NCBI GenBank assembly: GCA_900471925.1
Contig: UCGV01000024.1
Span: 1-64,000 of the forward strand
Source: Hyphomicrobiales bacterium
GTDB lineage: Bacteria; Pseudomonadota; Alphaproteobacteria; Rhizobiales; Rhizobiaceae
Direction of reading: 5' to 3'
DNA: 64,000 bases
Position 1 is the first letter of the stretch. Each line of letters starts with the position of its first letter. Under the pieces are notes generated by a model, which had not been told where the DNA came from, ran no database searches, and saw only the letters and a program-made list of their open reading frames with translations. Positions 47,187 to 55,923 of this stretch are shown here, one piece after another. The position numbers and the translations under genes are program-made.

Positions 47187-48479
47187 TTGAAGAAGACGGT
47201 TATCGGTGGCCTGTGCGCCATCCTGCTCAGCGCGGTTTCGACGCTGGCCCATGCTGAAACAATTCGTATCGCCAATCATGGTCAGGCCGGCATCGACGCG
47301 ATGAAGTCGACCGTCGAGCGGATCGAGAAAAAATATGGCGTGACGGTCGAGGTCGTCGAATACCCGGCGCCGGACAAGGACTATCTCACCAAGCTTCTGA
47401 CCGAGCTCGGCGCCGGCAATGCGCCCGACCTCTTCTCCATACCGACGACGGCTGCCGTTGCCGACATGGTGGAGGCCGGCTACCTCGCGCCTGTCACCGC
47501 TGAATTCAAGGCCTGGGACGGCTACGCCAACTTCTATGACGTCGCCAAGCAGCTCGCCGTCAGCCCTGACGGTGAAACCTACGTGATGCCGTTCATGCTC
47601 GGCATCCAGGAAATCTATTACCGCAAGGACGTTCTCGAAAAGGCCGGCATCTCCACGGAGCAGCCGAAGACCTGGCAGGAGCTGCTGGATCGCGCGGCTG
47701 AAGTGAAGCAGAAGACCGGCTCTTACGGCCTGCTCTTCCCGGCCGGCGTTTCCTGGGGCAGCGGTGCCTTCGACGAAGGCTTCCAGCACCTGCTCGTCGG
47801 TTCCAAGACGCCGCAGCTCGTCGATGCCGATGGGAAGCTCGACCTGAACGGCGAAGGCGTGAAGGATGTCTTCAACGTCTACAAGACGCTGATCGACAAG
47901 GATCTGATGCCGGTTCAGCCGCTGCTCGGACCCGAGCCCTGGGTCGTGCCGAAGTATGAAATGTTCCCGTCCGGCAAGCTTGCAGCCACAACATGCGGCT
48001 CCTGGTGCTACATTTTCGACTGGGGTCGCGAAAGCAAGAACCCGATCCCTGACGTGACCAAGATCGTCGGCACCTGGACCGTTCCGGGCCAGAGCGGCGG
48101 CCAGTATGTTCTTGCCAACCTCGCTGCTCCGTGGGCCGTCAACTCCAAGTCCGCCAATGTGGAACTTGCCAAGAAGGCGCTGATGGAAATCGGCTCGGTC
48201 GAAACGCAGGTTTCCTATGCTGCCCGCATCGGTAACATCCCCGCCAGCAAGGACGCGGCCAAGGATCCGGAATTCCAGAAGCTGACGGAACTCGTTCCGG
48301 TCCATGCTGCTGCTGGAAACGGTGTGTTCCTGAAACAGGCTTCCGGCTTCGGTACGGTTGCCGAAGGTGTGGCTCGTGCCACCGAAGCCCTGCTGCGCAA
48401 GGAAACCGATGCAGCCGGCGCCCAGAAGATCCTTGTCGATTACGTCAAGGAAACGCTCGGCGACGACGTGGTCAAGTAA
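47187..48479 (+). CDS. ABC transporter sugar-binding protein, family 1
   Basis: 430 aa if the TTG at 47187 is the start; AAGGGAGGACTTCCG sits just ahead of it, while an upstream GTG (47145) has no ribosome site. LKKTVIGGLCAILLSAVSTLAHA forms the signal peptide (cleaved at AHA-ET). The mature protein has the family-1 pattern (IRIANHGQAGIDAMKSTVERIEKKYGVTVEVVEYPAPDKDYLTKLLTELGAGNAPDLFSIPT). Ligand unknown; context suggests a glycoside. Begins the operon that ends with ThuA. Confidence 0.9.
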   Translation: MKKTVIGGLCAILLSAVSTLAHAETIRIANHGQAGIDAMKSTVERIEKKYGVTVEVVEYPAPDKDYLTKLLTELGAGNAPDLFSIPTTAAVADMVEAGYLAPVTAEFKAWDGYANFYDVAKQLAVSPDGETYVMPFMLGIQEIYYRKDVLEKAGISTEQPKTWQELLDRAAEVKQKTGSYGLLFPAGVSWGSGAFDEGFQHLLVGSKTPQLVDADGKLDLNGEGVKDVFNVYKTLIDKDLMPVQPLLGPEPWVVPKYEMFPSGKLAATTCGSWCYIFDWGRESKNPIPDVTKIVGTWTVPGQSGGQYVLANLAAPWAVNSKSANVELAKKALMEIGSVETQVSYAARIGNIPASKDAAKDPEFQKLTELVPVHAAAGNGVFLKQASGFGTVAEGVARATEALLRKETDAAGAQKILVDYVKETLGDDVVK

Positions 48480-48512
48480 GCCACCGATATCTTTCCTCCC
48501 GCCCAAGACGGG

Positions 48513-48534
48513 GACGCGGCATTCTCGCCGCGTC
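48513..48534 (+). terminator. Hairpin after the second sugar-binding protein gene
   Basis: GACGCGGC (48513-48520) and GCCGCGTC (48527-48534) form an 8-bp stem with a 6-nt loop between binding protein and permease. It is the third such hairpin in this window and probably tunes subunit ratio. Confidence 0.6.
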
Positions 48535-48568
48535 TTCCCGGTTTCATTCGATAAGGTTGTGAGCTTCA

Positions 48569-49456
48569 ATGGCCCGAAACTCTCATGAAAAGCGAACCGA
48601 GCGCCAACTCCTGCTGGTTCTGCTGCCGTCGCTGATCCTGCTTCTGGCCTTTGTGATCTATCCCGCCCTCTATTCCGTCTACCTGAGCTTCACCAACGAG
48701 GCGCTGACAGGGGCTGCGGCCCTGCGGCCGCGTTTGGTCGGCATCCGCAACTACACGCGTCTGCTCAACGATGCGAAATTCTGGAATTCGCTGTTCGTCA
48801 CCTTCGTCTTCGTCATGGGCTCGGCCGTCATCGGGCAGTTCGTGCTCGGGCTGGTCTCAGCGATGGCGCTGCGCCGGCCGATCCGTTTCCGGCGGTTCTT
48901 CTCCTCGATCATCCTGCTGCCGAATGCCGCTCCCGAGGTCGTTGCCGGCTTCATGTGGATTTCGATGCTAGCCGGCGGCGAACATGCCACATTGTCTCGT
49001 ATCGTCGCCTTCTTCGGCGTCAATCCTGCAGACTGGCTGAACGCCTTTCCGCTGTCGATGATCATCATCGTCAATACCTGGCGCGGTATCGCTACGGCGA
49101 TGATCCTGCTGACGGCGGGCTTGAGCACTATTCCGTCCGAAATCTACGAGGCGGCGCGCATGGATGGCGCGACACCCTCACAGATGTTCCGCCGCATCAC
49201 CCTGCCGCTGATGATGCCGACGATCCTGCTCTACATGCTGATCTCGGCCGTTTCCACCATCGCCGTCTTCGGCCTCGTCTACGCGCTGACGCGCGGCGGA
49301 CCGGGCGGAGCGACGGAGGTCGTCAGCATTTACATCTATAACCAGTCATTTACGGCCTTCCAGCTCGGTTACGGTGCTGCGGTCGCGGTCGTCACGCTCA
49401 TCATCTCGCTGATCCTCGGCATCGGCTATGTGCGGGCCATGAAAGTGGAGGTCTGA
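48569..49456 (+). CDS. Sugar ABC transporter permease, MalF type
   Basis: 295 aa with six helices (first: LLLVLLPSLILLLAFVIYPALYSVYLSFTN) and an EAA loop (IPSEIYEAARMDGATPSQMFRRITLPLMMP). Membrane subunit of the importer headed by the 47187 binding protein. The next permease starts 1 nt after its stop. Confidence 0.93.
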   Translation: MARNSHEKRTERQLLLVLLPSLILLLAFVIYPALYSVYLSFTNEALTGAAALRPRLVGIRNYTRLLNDAKFWNSLFVTFVFVMGSAVIGQFVLGLVSAMALRRPIRFRRFFSSIILLPNAAPEVVAGFMWISMLAGGEHATLSRIVAFFGVNPADWLNAFPLSMIIIVNTWRGIATAMILLTAGLSTIPSEIYEAARMDGATPSQMFRRITLPLMMPTILLYMLISAVSTIAVFGLVYALTRGGPGGATEVVSIYIYNQSFTAFQLGYGAAVAVVTLIISLILGIGYVRAMKVEV

Positions 49457-49457
49457 C

Positions 49458-50369
49458 ATGGCCGTTGTTTCCCCGAGCGAAGGCGCCAACAAGACCCGCT
49501 CCGACCTGCTTGCCTATGCAACGCTGTCGATCATCTCGATCTTCTGCGCCGTACCCTTCTTCTGGGTGCTGCTCGCCTCCTTCGACGGCAATGCGCAGCT
49601 TTTCCTGCACTGGCCGGAACAGTGGACGCTCGCAAATTACGTTCGCGTCTTCACCAAGGAAGACGGGGCGAAATGGCTGTTCAATTCGCTCTTCGTTGTC
49701 GGCGGCGCCACGCTTATCGTCATGGTTCTGGCAGGGCTCGGCGGCTATGCGCTGTCGCGCACGCGGGCCTGGTGGAAGCTGCCCTTTCTCTACGCGATCC
49801 TGCTCATCCGCGTGCTGCCGCCGACGGCCCTCGTCGTGCCGCTCTACAAGTTCCTGCTGACGCTGAACAATGCGGAAGGCGCGATCCTCAGGCCGATCTT
49901 CGGCAGCTATGCCCGCGATATCATGCGCTGGACCGGATTCATCGACGGCTATCTCGGCATCATGCTGGTGCTTGCCACCATGCAGCTGCCGCTCGGGCTC
50001 TGGATCATGAAGACCTTCTTCGACGGCCTGCCGCGCGATTATGAGGAAGCGGCGGTCATGGACGGGGCGACGATGATGCAGCGCATTCGCCGCGTGCTGA
50101 TCCCGCTTGCCATGCCTGGGCTTGCGGCTGCCGGTCTCTTCGCCTTCATGTCGGCCTGGGGCGATTTCCTGCTACCGCTGATCTTCCTGTCGTCGCCGGA
50201 GCTGCAGACGCTGCCGCTCGGTCTCTTCCGCGCCTTCCTGCGCATCAACGAGATCGATTACGGCCTGCTGACGGCTCTCGCCTTCATTTACCTGCTGCCT
50301 GCCGTCGTCGCCTTCGGCTTTGCGCGGCGCTTCCTCGTCCAGACCTTCGCGGGCGGTGTGAAGGGCTGA
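49458..50369 (+). CDS. Sugar ABC transporter permease, MalG type
   Basis: 303 aa from MAVVSPSEGANKTRSDLL (GGAGGTCTGAC before the ATG). Six helices; EAA loop LPRDYEEAAVMDGATMMQRIRRVLIPLAMPG. Ends AGGVKG as in many CUT1 MalG-like subunits. Partner of the 48569 permease. Confidence 0.93.
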   Translation: MAVVSPSEGANKTRSDLLAYATLSIISIFCAVPFFWVLLASFDGNAQLFLHWPEQWTLANYVRVFTKEDGAKWLFNSLFVVGGATLIVMVLAGLGGYALSRTRAWWKLPFLYAILLIRVLPPTALVVPLYKFLLTLNNAEGAILRPIFGSYARDIMRWTGFIDGYLGIMLVLATMQLPLGLWIMKTFFDGLPRDYEEAAVMDGATMMQRIRRVLIPLAMPGLAAAGLFAFMSAWGDFLLPLIFLSSPELQTLPLGLFRAFLRINEIDYGLLTALAFIYLLPAVVAFGFARRFLVQTFAGGVKG

Positions 50370-50388
50370 GATCAAGAAAGAGAAACGA

Positions 50389-51471
50389 ATGATCAATCTC
50401 AGAAACGTTCGCAAATATTACGGCGCGCTCGAAGTCATCAAGGGCGTCGATATCACGGTGGAAGACGGCGAATTCGCCGTGTTCGTCGGCCCGTCCGGCT
50501 GCGGCAAGTCCACGCTGCTACGCATGATCGCCGGTCTTGAGGGTATCGACGAGGGCGATCTGGTGCTGAACGGCCAGCGCATCAACGACGTGCCGCCGGA
50601 TAAACGCGGCATCGCCATGGTGTTCCAGTCCTATGCGCTCTATCCGCATATGACGGTCGCGGAGAATATCGGTTTCTCGCTGAGCCTGAAGAAGGTGCCG
50701 GAAGCCGAAATCAAGAAGCAGGTGGAAGGCGTCGCCGAGATCCTGCAGCTGACCGACTATCTCAACCGCAAGCCGGCAGCGCTTTCCGGCGGCCAGCGCC
50801 AGCGCGTGGCGATCGGCCGTGCGATCATCAAGAAGCCGTCGCTGATCCTGTTCGACGAGCCGCTTTCGAACCTCGATTCGGCCCTGCGCGTGCAGATGCG
50901 CGCGGAGCTACAGCGCCTGCATCGCGAGCTGAAGGCGACCGTCGTCTATGTCACGCATGACCAGGTTGAGGCGATGACGATGGCCGATCGCATCGTCGTG
51001 CTGAACAAGGGTGTCGTTGCCCAGCAGGGCGCGCCGATGGAGCTCTATCACCAGCCGGAAAACGAGTTCGTCGCGACTTTCATCGGCTCGCCGAAGATGA
51101 ATGTACTGCCGATGACGGCCACACGCCGGGATGCCGGCAAGGTGCATCTGGAAAGCCCGCTCGGCCTTGCGATCGACCTCTCGGATGCCAATGGCGCCGT
51201 GCCGCAGGGCGAGGCGAAGCTTGGTATCCGCCCGGAGCATCTGAAGCTTGCGCCGCAAGGGCAGGGCGATTTCTCGGCCGAGGTCGTCATCGTCGAGCGT
51301 CTTGGCGTCGAGACCTATCTGACGGTCGGTTCGCAGCAGCAGCCGATCGTCGTGCGCACGGAGGGCGACATGACTATCCGTCCCGGCGATCGCGTGTCGC
51401 TGACGGCGGAGCGCGCCGGTTGCCATCTGTTTGATTCCGCCGGCCGGGTCATCCGTTCGGCAACCGCTTGA
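50389..51471 (+). CDS. Sugar ABC transporter ATP-binding protein, UgpC/MalK type
   Basis: 360 aa with Walker A (GPSGCGKST), signature (LSGGQRQRVAIGRAI), Walker B (LILFDEPLSNLDSAL), H-loop (YVTHDQVEAM) and a TOBE region in the last 120 residues. Fourth gene of the importer operon; ThuA follows after 49 nt. Confidence 0.94.
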   Translation: MINLRNVRKYYGALEVIKGVDITVEDGEFAVFVGPSGCGKSTLLRMIAGLEGIDEGDLVLNGQRINDVPPDKRGIAMVFQSYALYPHMTVAENIGFSLSLKKVPEAEIKKQVEGVAEILQLTDYLNRKPAALSGGQRQRVAIGRAIIKKPSLILFDEPLSNLDSALRVQMRAELQRLHRELKATVVYVTHDQVEAMTMADRIVVLNKGVVAQQGAPMELYHQPENEFVATFIGSPKMNVLPMTATRRDAGKVHLESPLGLAIDLSDANGAVPQGEAKLGIRPEHLKLAPQGQGDFSAEVVIVERLGVETYLTVGSQQQPIVVRTEGDMTIRPGDRVSLTAERAGCHLFDSAGRVIRSATA

Positions 51472-51520
51472 ACTATTAGGGCTTGAAACACATCGAGGCC
51501 CCAGAACATCGAGGAATAGC

Positions 51521-52270
51521 ATGACAATCAAGGTCACGATCTGGAACGAAGGACGCCACGAGCAGGTCCATAAAGAAGTTCAGGATATCTATCCCGACCG
51601 TATCGACGGTGCGATCGCCGCCGGTATCGCCCACCCCGATTTCGAGATTCGCCGCGGCACGCTCGATGATCCGGATGAGGGCTTGCCGGATTCCGTGCTC
51701 AACGATACCGACGTGCTGCTCTGGTGGGGTCATATGGCGCATGAAGAGGTCAGCGACGGGCTGATCGACCGCGTGCAGCAGCGGGTGCTGAAGGGCATGG
51801 GCCTGCTGGTGCTCCATTCCGGCCATCATTCCAAGCTCTTCCGCCGGCTGATGGGCACTAATGCCAACCTTTCCTGGCGCGAAACGCCTGAAGGTGATCT
51901 GGAGCGCGTCTGGGTAGTCAATCCCTCGCATCCGATCGCCGAAGGTCTGCCGCCCTATTTCGAGGTCAATGCCTCGGAAATGTATGGCGAACCCTTCGAT
52001 ATTCCGCAGCCGGACGAACTGGTATTCATCTCGTGGTATTCCGGTGGCGAAGTGTTCCGCAGCGGCTGCACCTTCCAGCGCGGCCGCGGGCGCATCTTCT
52101 TCTTCAGCCCCGGTCACGAGACCTATCCGATTTATCACGACAAGACCGTGCACAAGGTCATTTCGAACGGCATCCGCTGGGCGCAGCAGAAGCATACCGA
52201 TGGTCGCATCCTCGAAAACTGGCACCGCAAGGAGCCGCTCCACGGCCGGCCCGATAAAGCCAAGGCTTGA
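51521..52270 (+). CDS. thuA: ThuA-like protein (glutamine-amidotransferase-like fold)
   Basis: 249 aa from MTIKVTIWNEGRHEQVHKEVQDIYPD. The motifs IWNEGRHE, VLLWWGHMAHEEV, GLLVLHSGHHSKLFRRLMGT and FFFSPGHETYPIYHD mark ThuA of the trehalose-utilisation operons. ThuA proteins adopt a class I amidotransferase-like fold without the usual Cys nucleophile and are linked to 3-keto-disaccharide metabolism. It ends the importer operon; a Gfo/Idh/MocA dehydrogenase is divergent at the other end. Whether the substrate is trehalose or another glycoside is not clear; the GH2 enzyme nearby favours a beta-glycoside. Confidence 0.88.
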   Translation: MTIKVTIWNEGRHEQVHKEVQDIYPDRIDGAIAAGIAHPDFEIRRGTLDDPDEGLPDSVLNDTDVLLWWGHMAHEEVSDGLIDRVQQRVLKGMGLLVLHSGHHSKLFRRLMGTNANLSWRETPEGDLERVWVVNPSHPIAEGLPPYFEVNASEMYGEPFDIPQPDELVFISWYSGGEVFRSGCTFQRGRGRIFFFSPGHETYPIYHDKTVHKVISNGIRWAQQKHTDGRILENWHRKEPLHGRPDKAKA

Positions 52271-52348
52271 AGCGCGTTACCGCGCTTCAGTTCTTCTTTT
52301 TCGCATGTCGTTATCGCAAAACCGCTGCACACTTTTGCGCGACATGCG
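52268..52348. repeat. Composite palindromic element with terminator
   Basis: Two hairpins in tandem. The first, TGAAGCGCG-TTAC-CGCGCTTCA (52268-52289), overlaps the thuA stop and is followed by a T-rich run: a Rho-independent terminator. The second joins CGCATGTCG (52302-52310) to CGACATGCG (52340-52348) with an inner CGCAAAA/TTTTGCG stem. I recall very similar sequence dispersed in Rhizobium and Agrobacterium genomes, so this is probably a REP-like element, but that memory is not checked. Confidence 0.75.
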
Positions 52349-52421
52349 TAGCACTTCCTCCCGTGGGGGCTGGGGCCATGATGACCCTGGCTTCCGCGGG
52401 CGGTAAAGGATGGAGGAGAGA

Positions 52422-52703
52422 ATGCAGACTGTTTCGATGAAGGCGGATGGTGGTGCCTTTCTCAGCAAGGCATTCTGGGTTTCCATCCATCGCGATCTGC
52501 CGCAGCGGCTTGATGCTCTGGCGCGGCTCGCGGCCGAGCGGCCCGATATTTTCGCTTTCGAAAGCAGCCAGAAGATCGCCGAGCGCTGCAATGTCTCGCA
52601 GACCAGCGTCATACGCTTTGCGCATCATCTCGGCTTTGACGGTTTTGCCGAGATGAAGCAGGTTTTCCAGCAGGGGCTCAGGACGGCTGCCAGAGAACGA
52701 TAG
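52422..52703 (+). CDS. Orphan RpiR-type helix-turn-helix domain
   Basis: 93 aa from MQTVSMKADGGAFL (GGATGGAGGAGAGA before the ATG; an ATG 12 nt upstream is less well placed). The segment PQRLDALARLAAERPDIFAFESSQKIAERCNVSQTSVIRFAHHLGFDGFAEMKQVFQ is the RpiR/HTH_6 DNA-binding domain. The SIS sugar-phosphate domain that normally follows (about 170 residues) is missing: the frame stops shortly after, and the SMP-30 gene converges 3 nt later. Either a functional mini-regulator or a remnant; the clean stop and ribosome site favour the former. Confidence 0.75.
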   Translation: MQTVSMKADGGAFLSKAFWVSIHRDLPQRLDALARLAAERPDIFAFESSQKIAERCNVSQTSVIRFAHHLGFDGFAEMKQVFQQGLRTAARER

Positions 52704-52705
52704 GC

Positions 52706-53617
52706 TTACGGGTACTGCGCGCCGTTCGTCGTCGTATAGATCGAATAGAGCGATTGCGTCGCGGTGATGAAGAGGCGGTTCTTCTTTGGGCCGCCGAAGG
52801 TGATGTTGGAGACGGTCTGCGGCACCTTGATCTTGCCGATCAGCGTTCCATCAGGGGCAAAGCAGTGCACGCCGTCCGCCGCGCTCGTCCAGAGATTTCC
52901 CGCGACATCGAAACGGAAACCATCCGGCACGCCGCTGTCGATCGAGCAGAAATAGCGGCTGTTCGTCAGCTTGCGGCTATCCACGACATCGAAAACGCGG
53001 ATATGGCGGGGAACCTCGTGATTGGAGGAGCCGGAATCGGCGATGAAGAGCTGTCGCTCGTCGGGTGAGAAGGCCAGTCCGTTCGGCTGGATGAAATCGG
53101 TGACAACGGCTTCGATTTCGCCGGTCGCGGCATCGATGCGATAGACGTTGCGGGTTTCCTGCTCTTCCGCAGACTTGTGGCCTTCGTAATCCGACATGAT
53201 GCCGTAGCTCGGGTCGGTAAACCAGATCGAACCATCCGACTTGACGACGACGTCGTTCGGCGAGTTCAGCCGCTTGCCCTCATAGCTGTCGGCGAGCACG
53301 GTGATGCGGCCATCCGGCTCGGTGCGGGTGACGCGACGCCCGCCATGTTCGCAGGAAACGAGCCGGCCCTGCCGGTCGCGGGTATTGCCGTTGACGTAAT
53401 TGGATGGCGAACGGAAGACGGAGACCGAGCCATCCGGTACCCAGCGCATCAGCCGCTCGTTCGGAATATCGCTCCAGATCAGGCAGTTGAGATCGGAAAA
53501 CCAGACTGGTCCTTCGGCCCAGCGACAGCCTGTGTAAAGTTCTTCCAGTACAGCGCTGCCGGCGATCAGTGCGCCGAACCGTTCGTCCCTGATGTCGTAA
53601 AGTTCGCTTCCAGCCAT
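52706..53617 (-). CDS. SMP-30/gluconolactonase family protein
   Basis: 303 aa beta-propeller enzyme. Metal-ligand motifs: E35 (WAEGPVW), an Asn in SPNDVVV (about 117), and DGFRFDVAGNLW. It likely hydrolyses a sugar lactone in the cytoplasm (no signal peptide). Last gene of a three-gene operon after PhyH and SDR; a dehydrogenase followed by a lactonase is a common oxidative sugar route. Ribosome site GGGAGGAATCGGGC. Confidence 0.9.
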   Translation of the reverse strand: MAGSELYDIRDERFGALIAGSAVLEELYTGCRWAEGPVWFSDLNCLIWSDIPNERLMRWVPDGSVSVFRSPSNYVNGNTRDRQGRLVSCEHGGRRVTRTEPDGRITVLADSYEGKRLNSPNDVVVKSDGSIWFTDPSYGIMSDYEGHKSAEEQETRNVYRIDAATGEIEAVVTDFIQPNGLAFSPDERQLFIADSGSSNHEVPRHIRVFDVVDSRKLTNSRYFCSIDSGVPDGFRFDVAGNLWTSAADGVHCFAPDGTLIGKIKVPQTVSNITFGGPKKNRLFITATQSLYSIYTTTNGAQYP

Positions 53618-53724
53618 GCCCGATTCCTCCCAGATCGATATCGTTTCTTCGTAGCGGGAAACGGTTAAACCTGCCAGAGCCCGGAGACGAAAAGCGCCGG
53701 GCTCTGGAGCTTCAAAATGGAATT

Positions 53725-54546
53725 TCAGAGCGCCGCGACTGGATGCGGCGAGCCGTCATAGGCGCCCCAGATCGACTGGTCGAAGCAGATGACTGAGCCG
53801 GTCATGAGGCCGGATTCAGCCGATGAGAGATAGGCGCAGGCGCGGGCCACCTCTTCCGGATCGACCAGCCGACCGAAAGGCTGGCTGGCGGCCGCCTTGG
53901 CGAGCCAGTCATCGTCGGCCTTGTGAAATTCCCGCTGGATGCGGTCTTCGCCTTCGGAGGCCATCCAGCCGATATTGAGGCCATTGACGCGGATGCGGTT
54001 ACGCAGAAGGGCATAGGCCGTGTTCTTGGTCAGCGTTTCCAAGGCACCCTTGGAGGCGCAATAGGCGGCGATGAAGGGCTGGCCGGCCTTGGCGGACATG
54101 GAGCCGATATTGACGATGGTGCCCTCGATCTTTTCGCGGCGCATGACCTTGACCGCTTCCTGCATCAGGAAGAAGGGGGCGCGAACGTTAATCGCGAACA
54201 TGGCGTCGAAGAGTTCGGGGCTGGTATCGAGGATGGTGCCGCGGTCGGTGATGGCGGCGGCATTGACCAGCGCATCGACGCGGCCGAAGGTCTGGTCGCA
54301 GACATGGACGACATTTTGCGCATCTTCCACCTTGCCGAGATCGGCCTTGACGTAGACGACCTTGGCACCGGTCTTTGACGAGATATCCTCGGCCTTTGCC
54401 TTGCCCTTGGCCTCGTTGCGGCCGCAGATGACGATGCCCTTGGCGCCGCGCTCGGCAAAGAGGCGGGCGATGGTGGCGCCGAGGCCCTGTGTGCCGCCGG
54501 TGACGATGGCGATCTTACCGTCGAGGCGGGCATGATCTGTACTCAT
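53725..54546 (-). CDS. SDR family oxidoreductase
   Basis: 273 aa classical short-chain dehydrogenase. Cofactor motif VTGGTQGLG near residue 15, NAAAITDRG, catalytic Ser in [10 protein letters not shown] and Tyr-x3-Lys in AAYCASKGA. Reduces or oxidises a hydroxyl with NAD(P). It lies between PhyH (upstream) and SMP-30 (downstream); the three probably act on one compound. Ribosome site AGGAGGAGAAGACAT. Confidence 0.92.
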   Translation of the reverse strand: MSTDHARLDGKIAIVTGGTQGLGATIARLFAERGAKGIVICGRNEAKGKAKAEDISSKTGAKVVYVKADLGKVEDAQNVVHVCDQTFGRVDALVNAAAITDRGTILDTSPELFDAMFAINVRAPFFLMQEAVKVMRREKIEGTIVNIGSMSAKAGQPFIAAYCASKGALETLTKNTAYALLRNRIRVNGLNIGWMASEGEDRIQREFHKADDDWLAKAAASQPFGRLVDPEEVARACAYLSSAESGLMTGSVICFDQSIWGAYDGSPHPVAAL

Positions 54547-54629
54547 ATGTCTTCTCCTCCTGATGATACGCGAATGGCCCCTCGCCGGGAGCGAGGGGCT
54601 TTAAGATGATTGTCGTGCAAGGCGAAGCG

Positions 54630-55817
54630 TCAGCTCAGCTTCCTAGCTGCCTGCTCGACAAGAGCTTTGGTGAAGGTATCGTCGCTCCAGTTTTCGGCGA
54701 GCGCCTCATACATGAGCTGCGCCTGGGTCTTCGGCGCGAGGCCGCCGAGCGGCGGGTCGCGGTCGAGATTGGTCGGGAAGGAATAGCCTTCGGCGCAGGA
54801 GGCGATGGCATTGGCGATCTCGCTGGCAGAGAGCGTATTCTTCAGTTCCTTGAGGGCGGGGAAGAGTTTTGCGCTCATGTGCTCGCGGTTGACCGTTTCC
54901 ATCGCCCGGCCGAAAGCCGAGGAGACCTGCAGCAGGTTCGCCACGCGCTTGATATCTTTCGAGCGGTTGGTGCCGGCGGCGTGGAAGAGGGCGGGGTTGA
55001 AGAAGACGACATCGCCTTTTTCCAGCGGCAGCTGGATATGGTGCTGCTCGAAGTAATCCTTGAATTCCTGGCGCTTGAGGGCGAGGTAGCCCGGCTCATA
55101 GGTCTGGCTGTGCGGCAGGAACAGCGTCGGTCCGCTTTCGAGCGGCATGTCGCAATGGGCGACCGCTCCCTGCAGGGTCAGCACCTGCGAGAGGCGGTGA
55201 ACATGGGCGGGGAATTGCTCGATGACCTTGGAGGACTGAAAGCCGAGGTGATAGTCGCGGTGGGCCGATTGCGCTGCACCGCCGGGGTTCACACGGTTGA
55301 CCTGCGCCGTCATCTGGTAATGCGGGCCGAGCCACGCTTCGCTTGCGAGCGCCACGATGGCATTGCCGTAGTAGCGGGCGAAATTTTCCGGATCGGCAAG
55401 GCAGTGTTTTTCCAGCGAGTTCCAGATGCGGTCATTGGCGCCCGGCTTGGCGAAATGGTCGCCGCCGCCGGTCGAGGTGCGGTGCTGCTCCTCGATGATC
55501 TCGTCGAAGATCGTGCTCGCCCGGTCGATGATGCCGGTGTCTTCATAGGCATGCTTGAAGACGACGACGCCGGGGCCGATGCCGAAGGCTTCCGAGATTT
55601 CGGCGAGAATGGCGCGGCGGCCTTCCGGCGTCGATGCCGCTCCGATCACCGTGCGGCTGTCATAGATCAGCACGTTCCTCTCGACGGCTGAGGCCGTGGG
55701 ATAATCTGCAAGGGCCGTGACTTTTTCGGCAAGCGCGCGGAAATCGTTGAGATCGCAGGCATCTTCGGTGAGCCAGACGCGGTCGGCGCGCAGTTTCTGC
55801 TGGTTGTCTGATTTCAT
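54630..55817 (-). CDS. Phytanoyl-CoA dioxygenase (PhyH) family protein
   Basis: 395 aa from MKSDNQQKLRADRVWLTED (GGAGGAGCACCCG region before the ATG). The iron-binding facial triad appears as H-x-D in SAHRDYH and the distal His in FNPALFHAAGTNRS, whose Arg would hold 2-oxoglutarate. It is a probable Fe(II)/2-oxoglutarate hydroxylase of a small molecule. First gene of an operon with SDR and SMP-30, divergent from a LacI regulator. Substrate unknown; longer than ectoine hydroxylase (about 300). Confidence 0.85.
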   Translation of the reverse strand: MKSDNQQKLRADRVWLTEDACDLNDFRALAEKVTALADYPTASAVERNVLIYDSRTVIGAASTPEGRRAILAEISEAFGIGPGVVVFKHAYEDTGIIDRASTIFDEIIEEQHRTSTGGGDHFAKPGANDRIWNSLEKHCLADPENFARYYGNAIVALASEAWLGPHYQMTAQVNRVNPGGAAQSAHRDYHLGFQSSKVIEQFPAHVHRLSQVLTLQGAVAHCDMPLESGPTLFLPHSQTYEPGYLALKRQEFKDYFEQHHIQLPLEKGDVVFFNPALFHAAGTNRSKDIKRVANLLQVSSAFGRAMETVNREHMSAKLFPALKELKNTLSASEIANAIASCAEGYSFPTNLDRDPPLGGLAPKTQAQLMYEALAENWSDDTFTKALVEQAARKLS

Positions 55818-55923
55818 CGGGTGCTCCTCCATGTCCGATGAAGGGACTATACGCCGGTGCGGGTGGTGATATAGATCAGGAATCCATCAAAAATCCATCA
55901 GAACGCTGGGGAATGACTGCGGC

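Noticed and set aside
47166-48569. Antisense frame across the second sugar-binding protein (467 codons)
   Set aside because: The plus strand has a signal peptide and family-1 pattern; the antisense product has neither.
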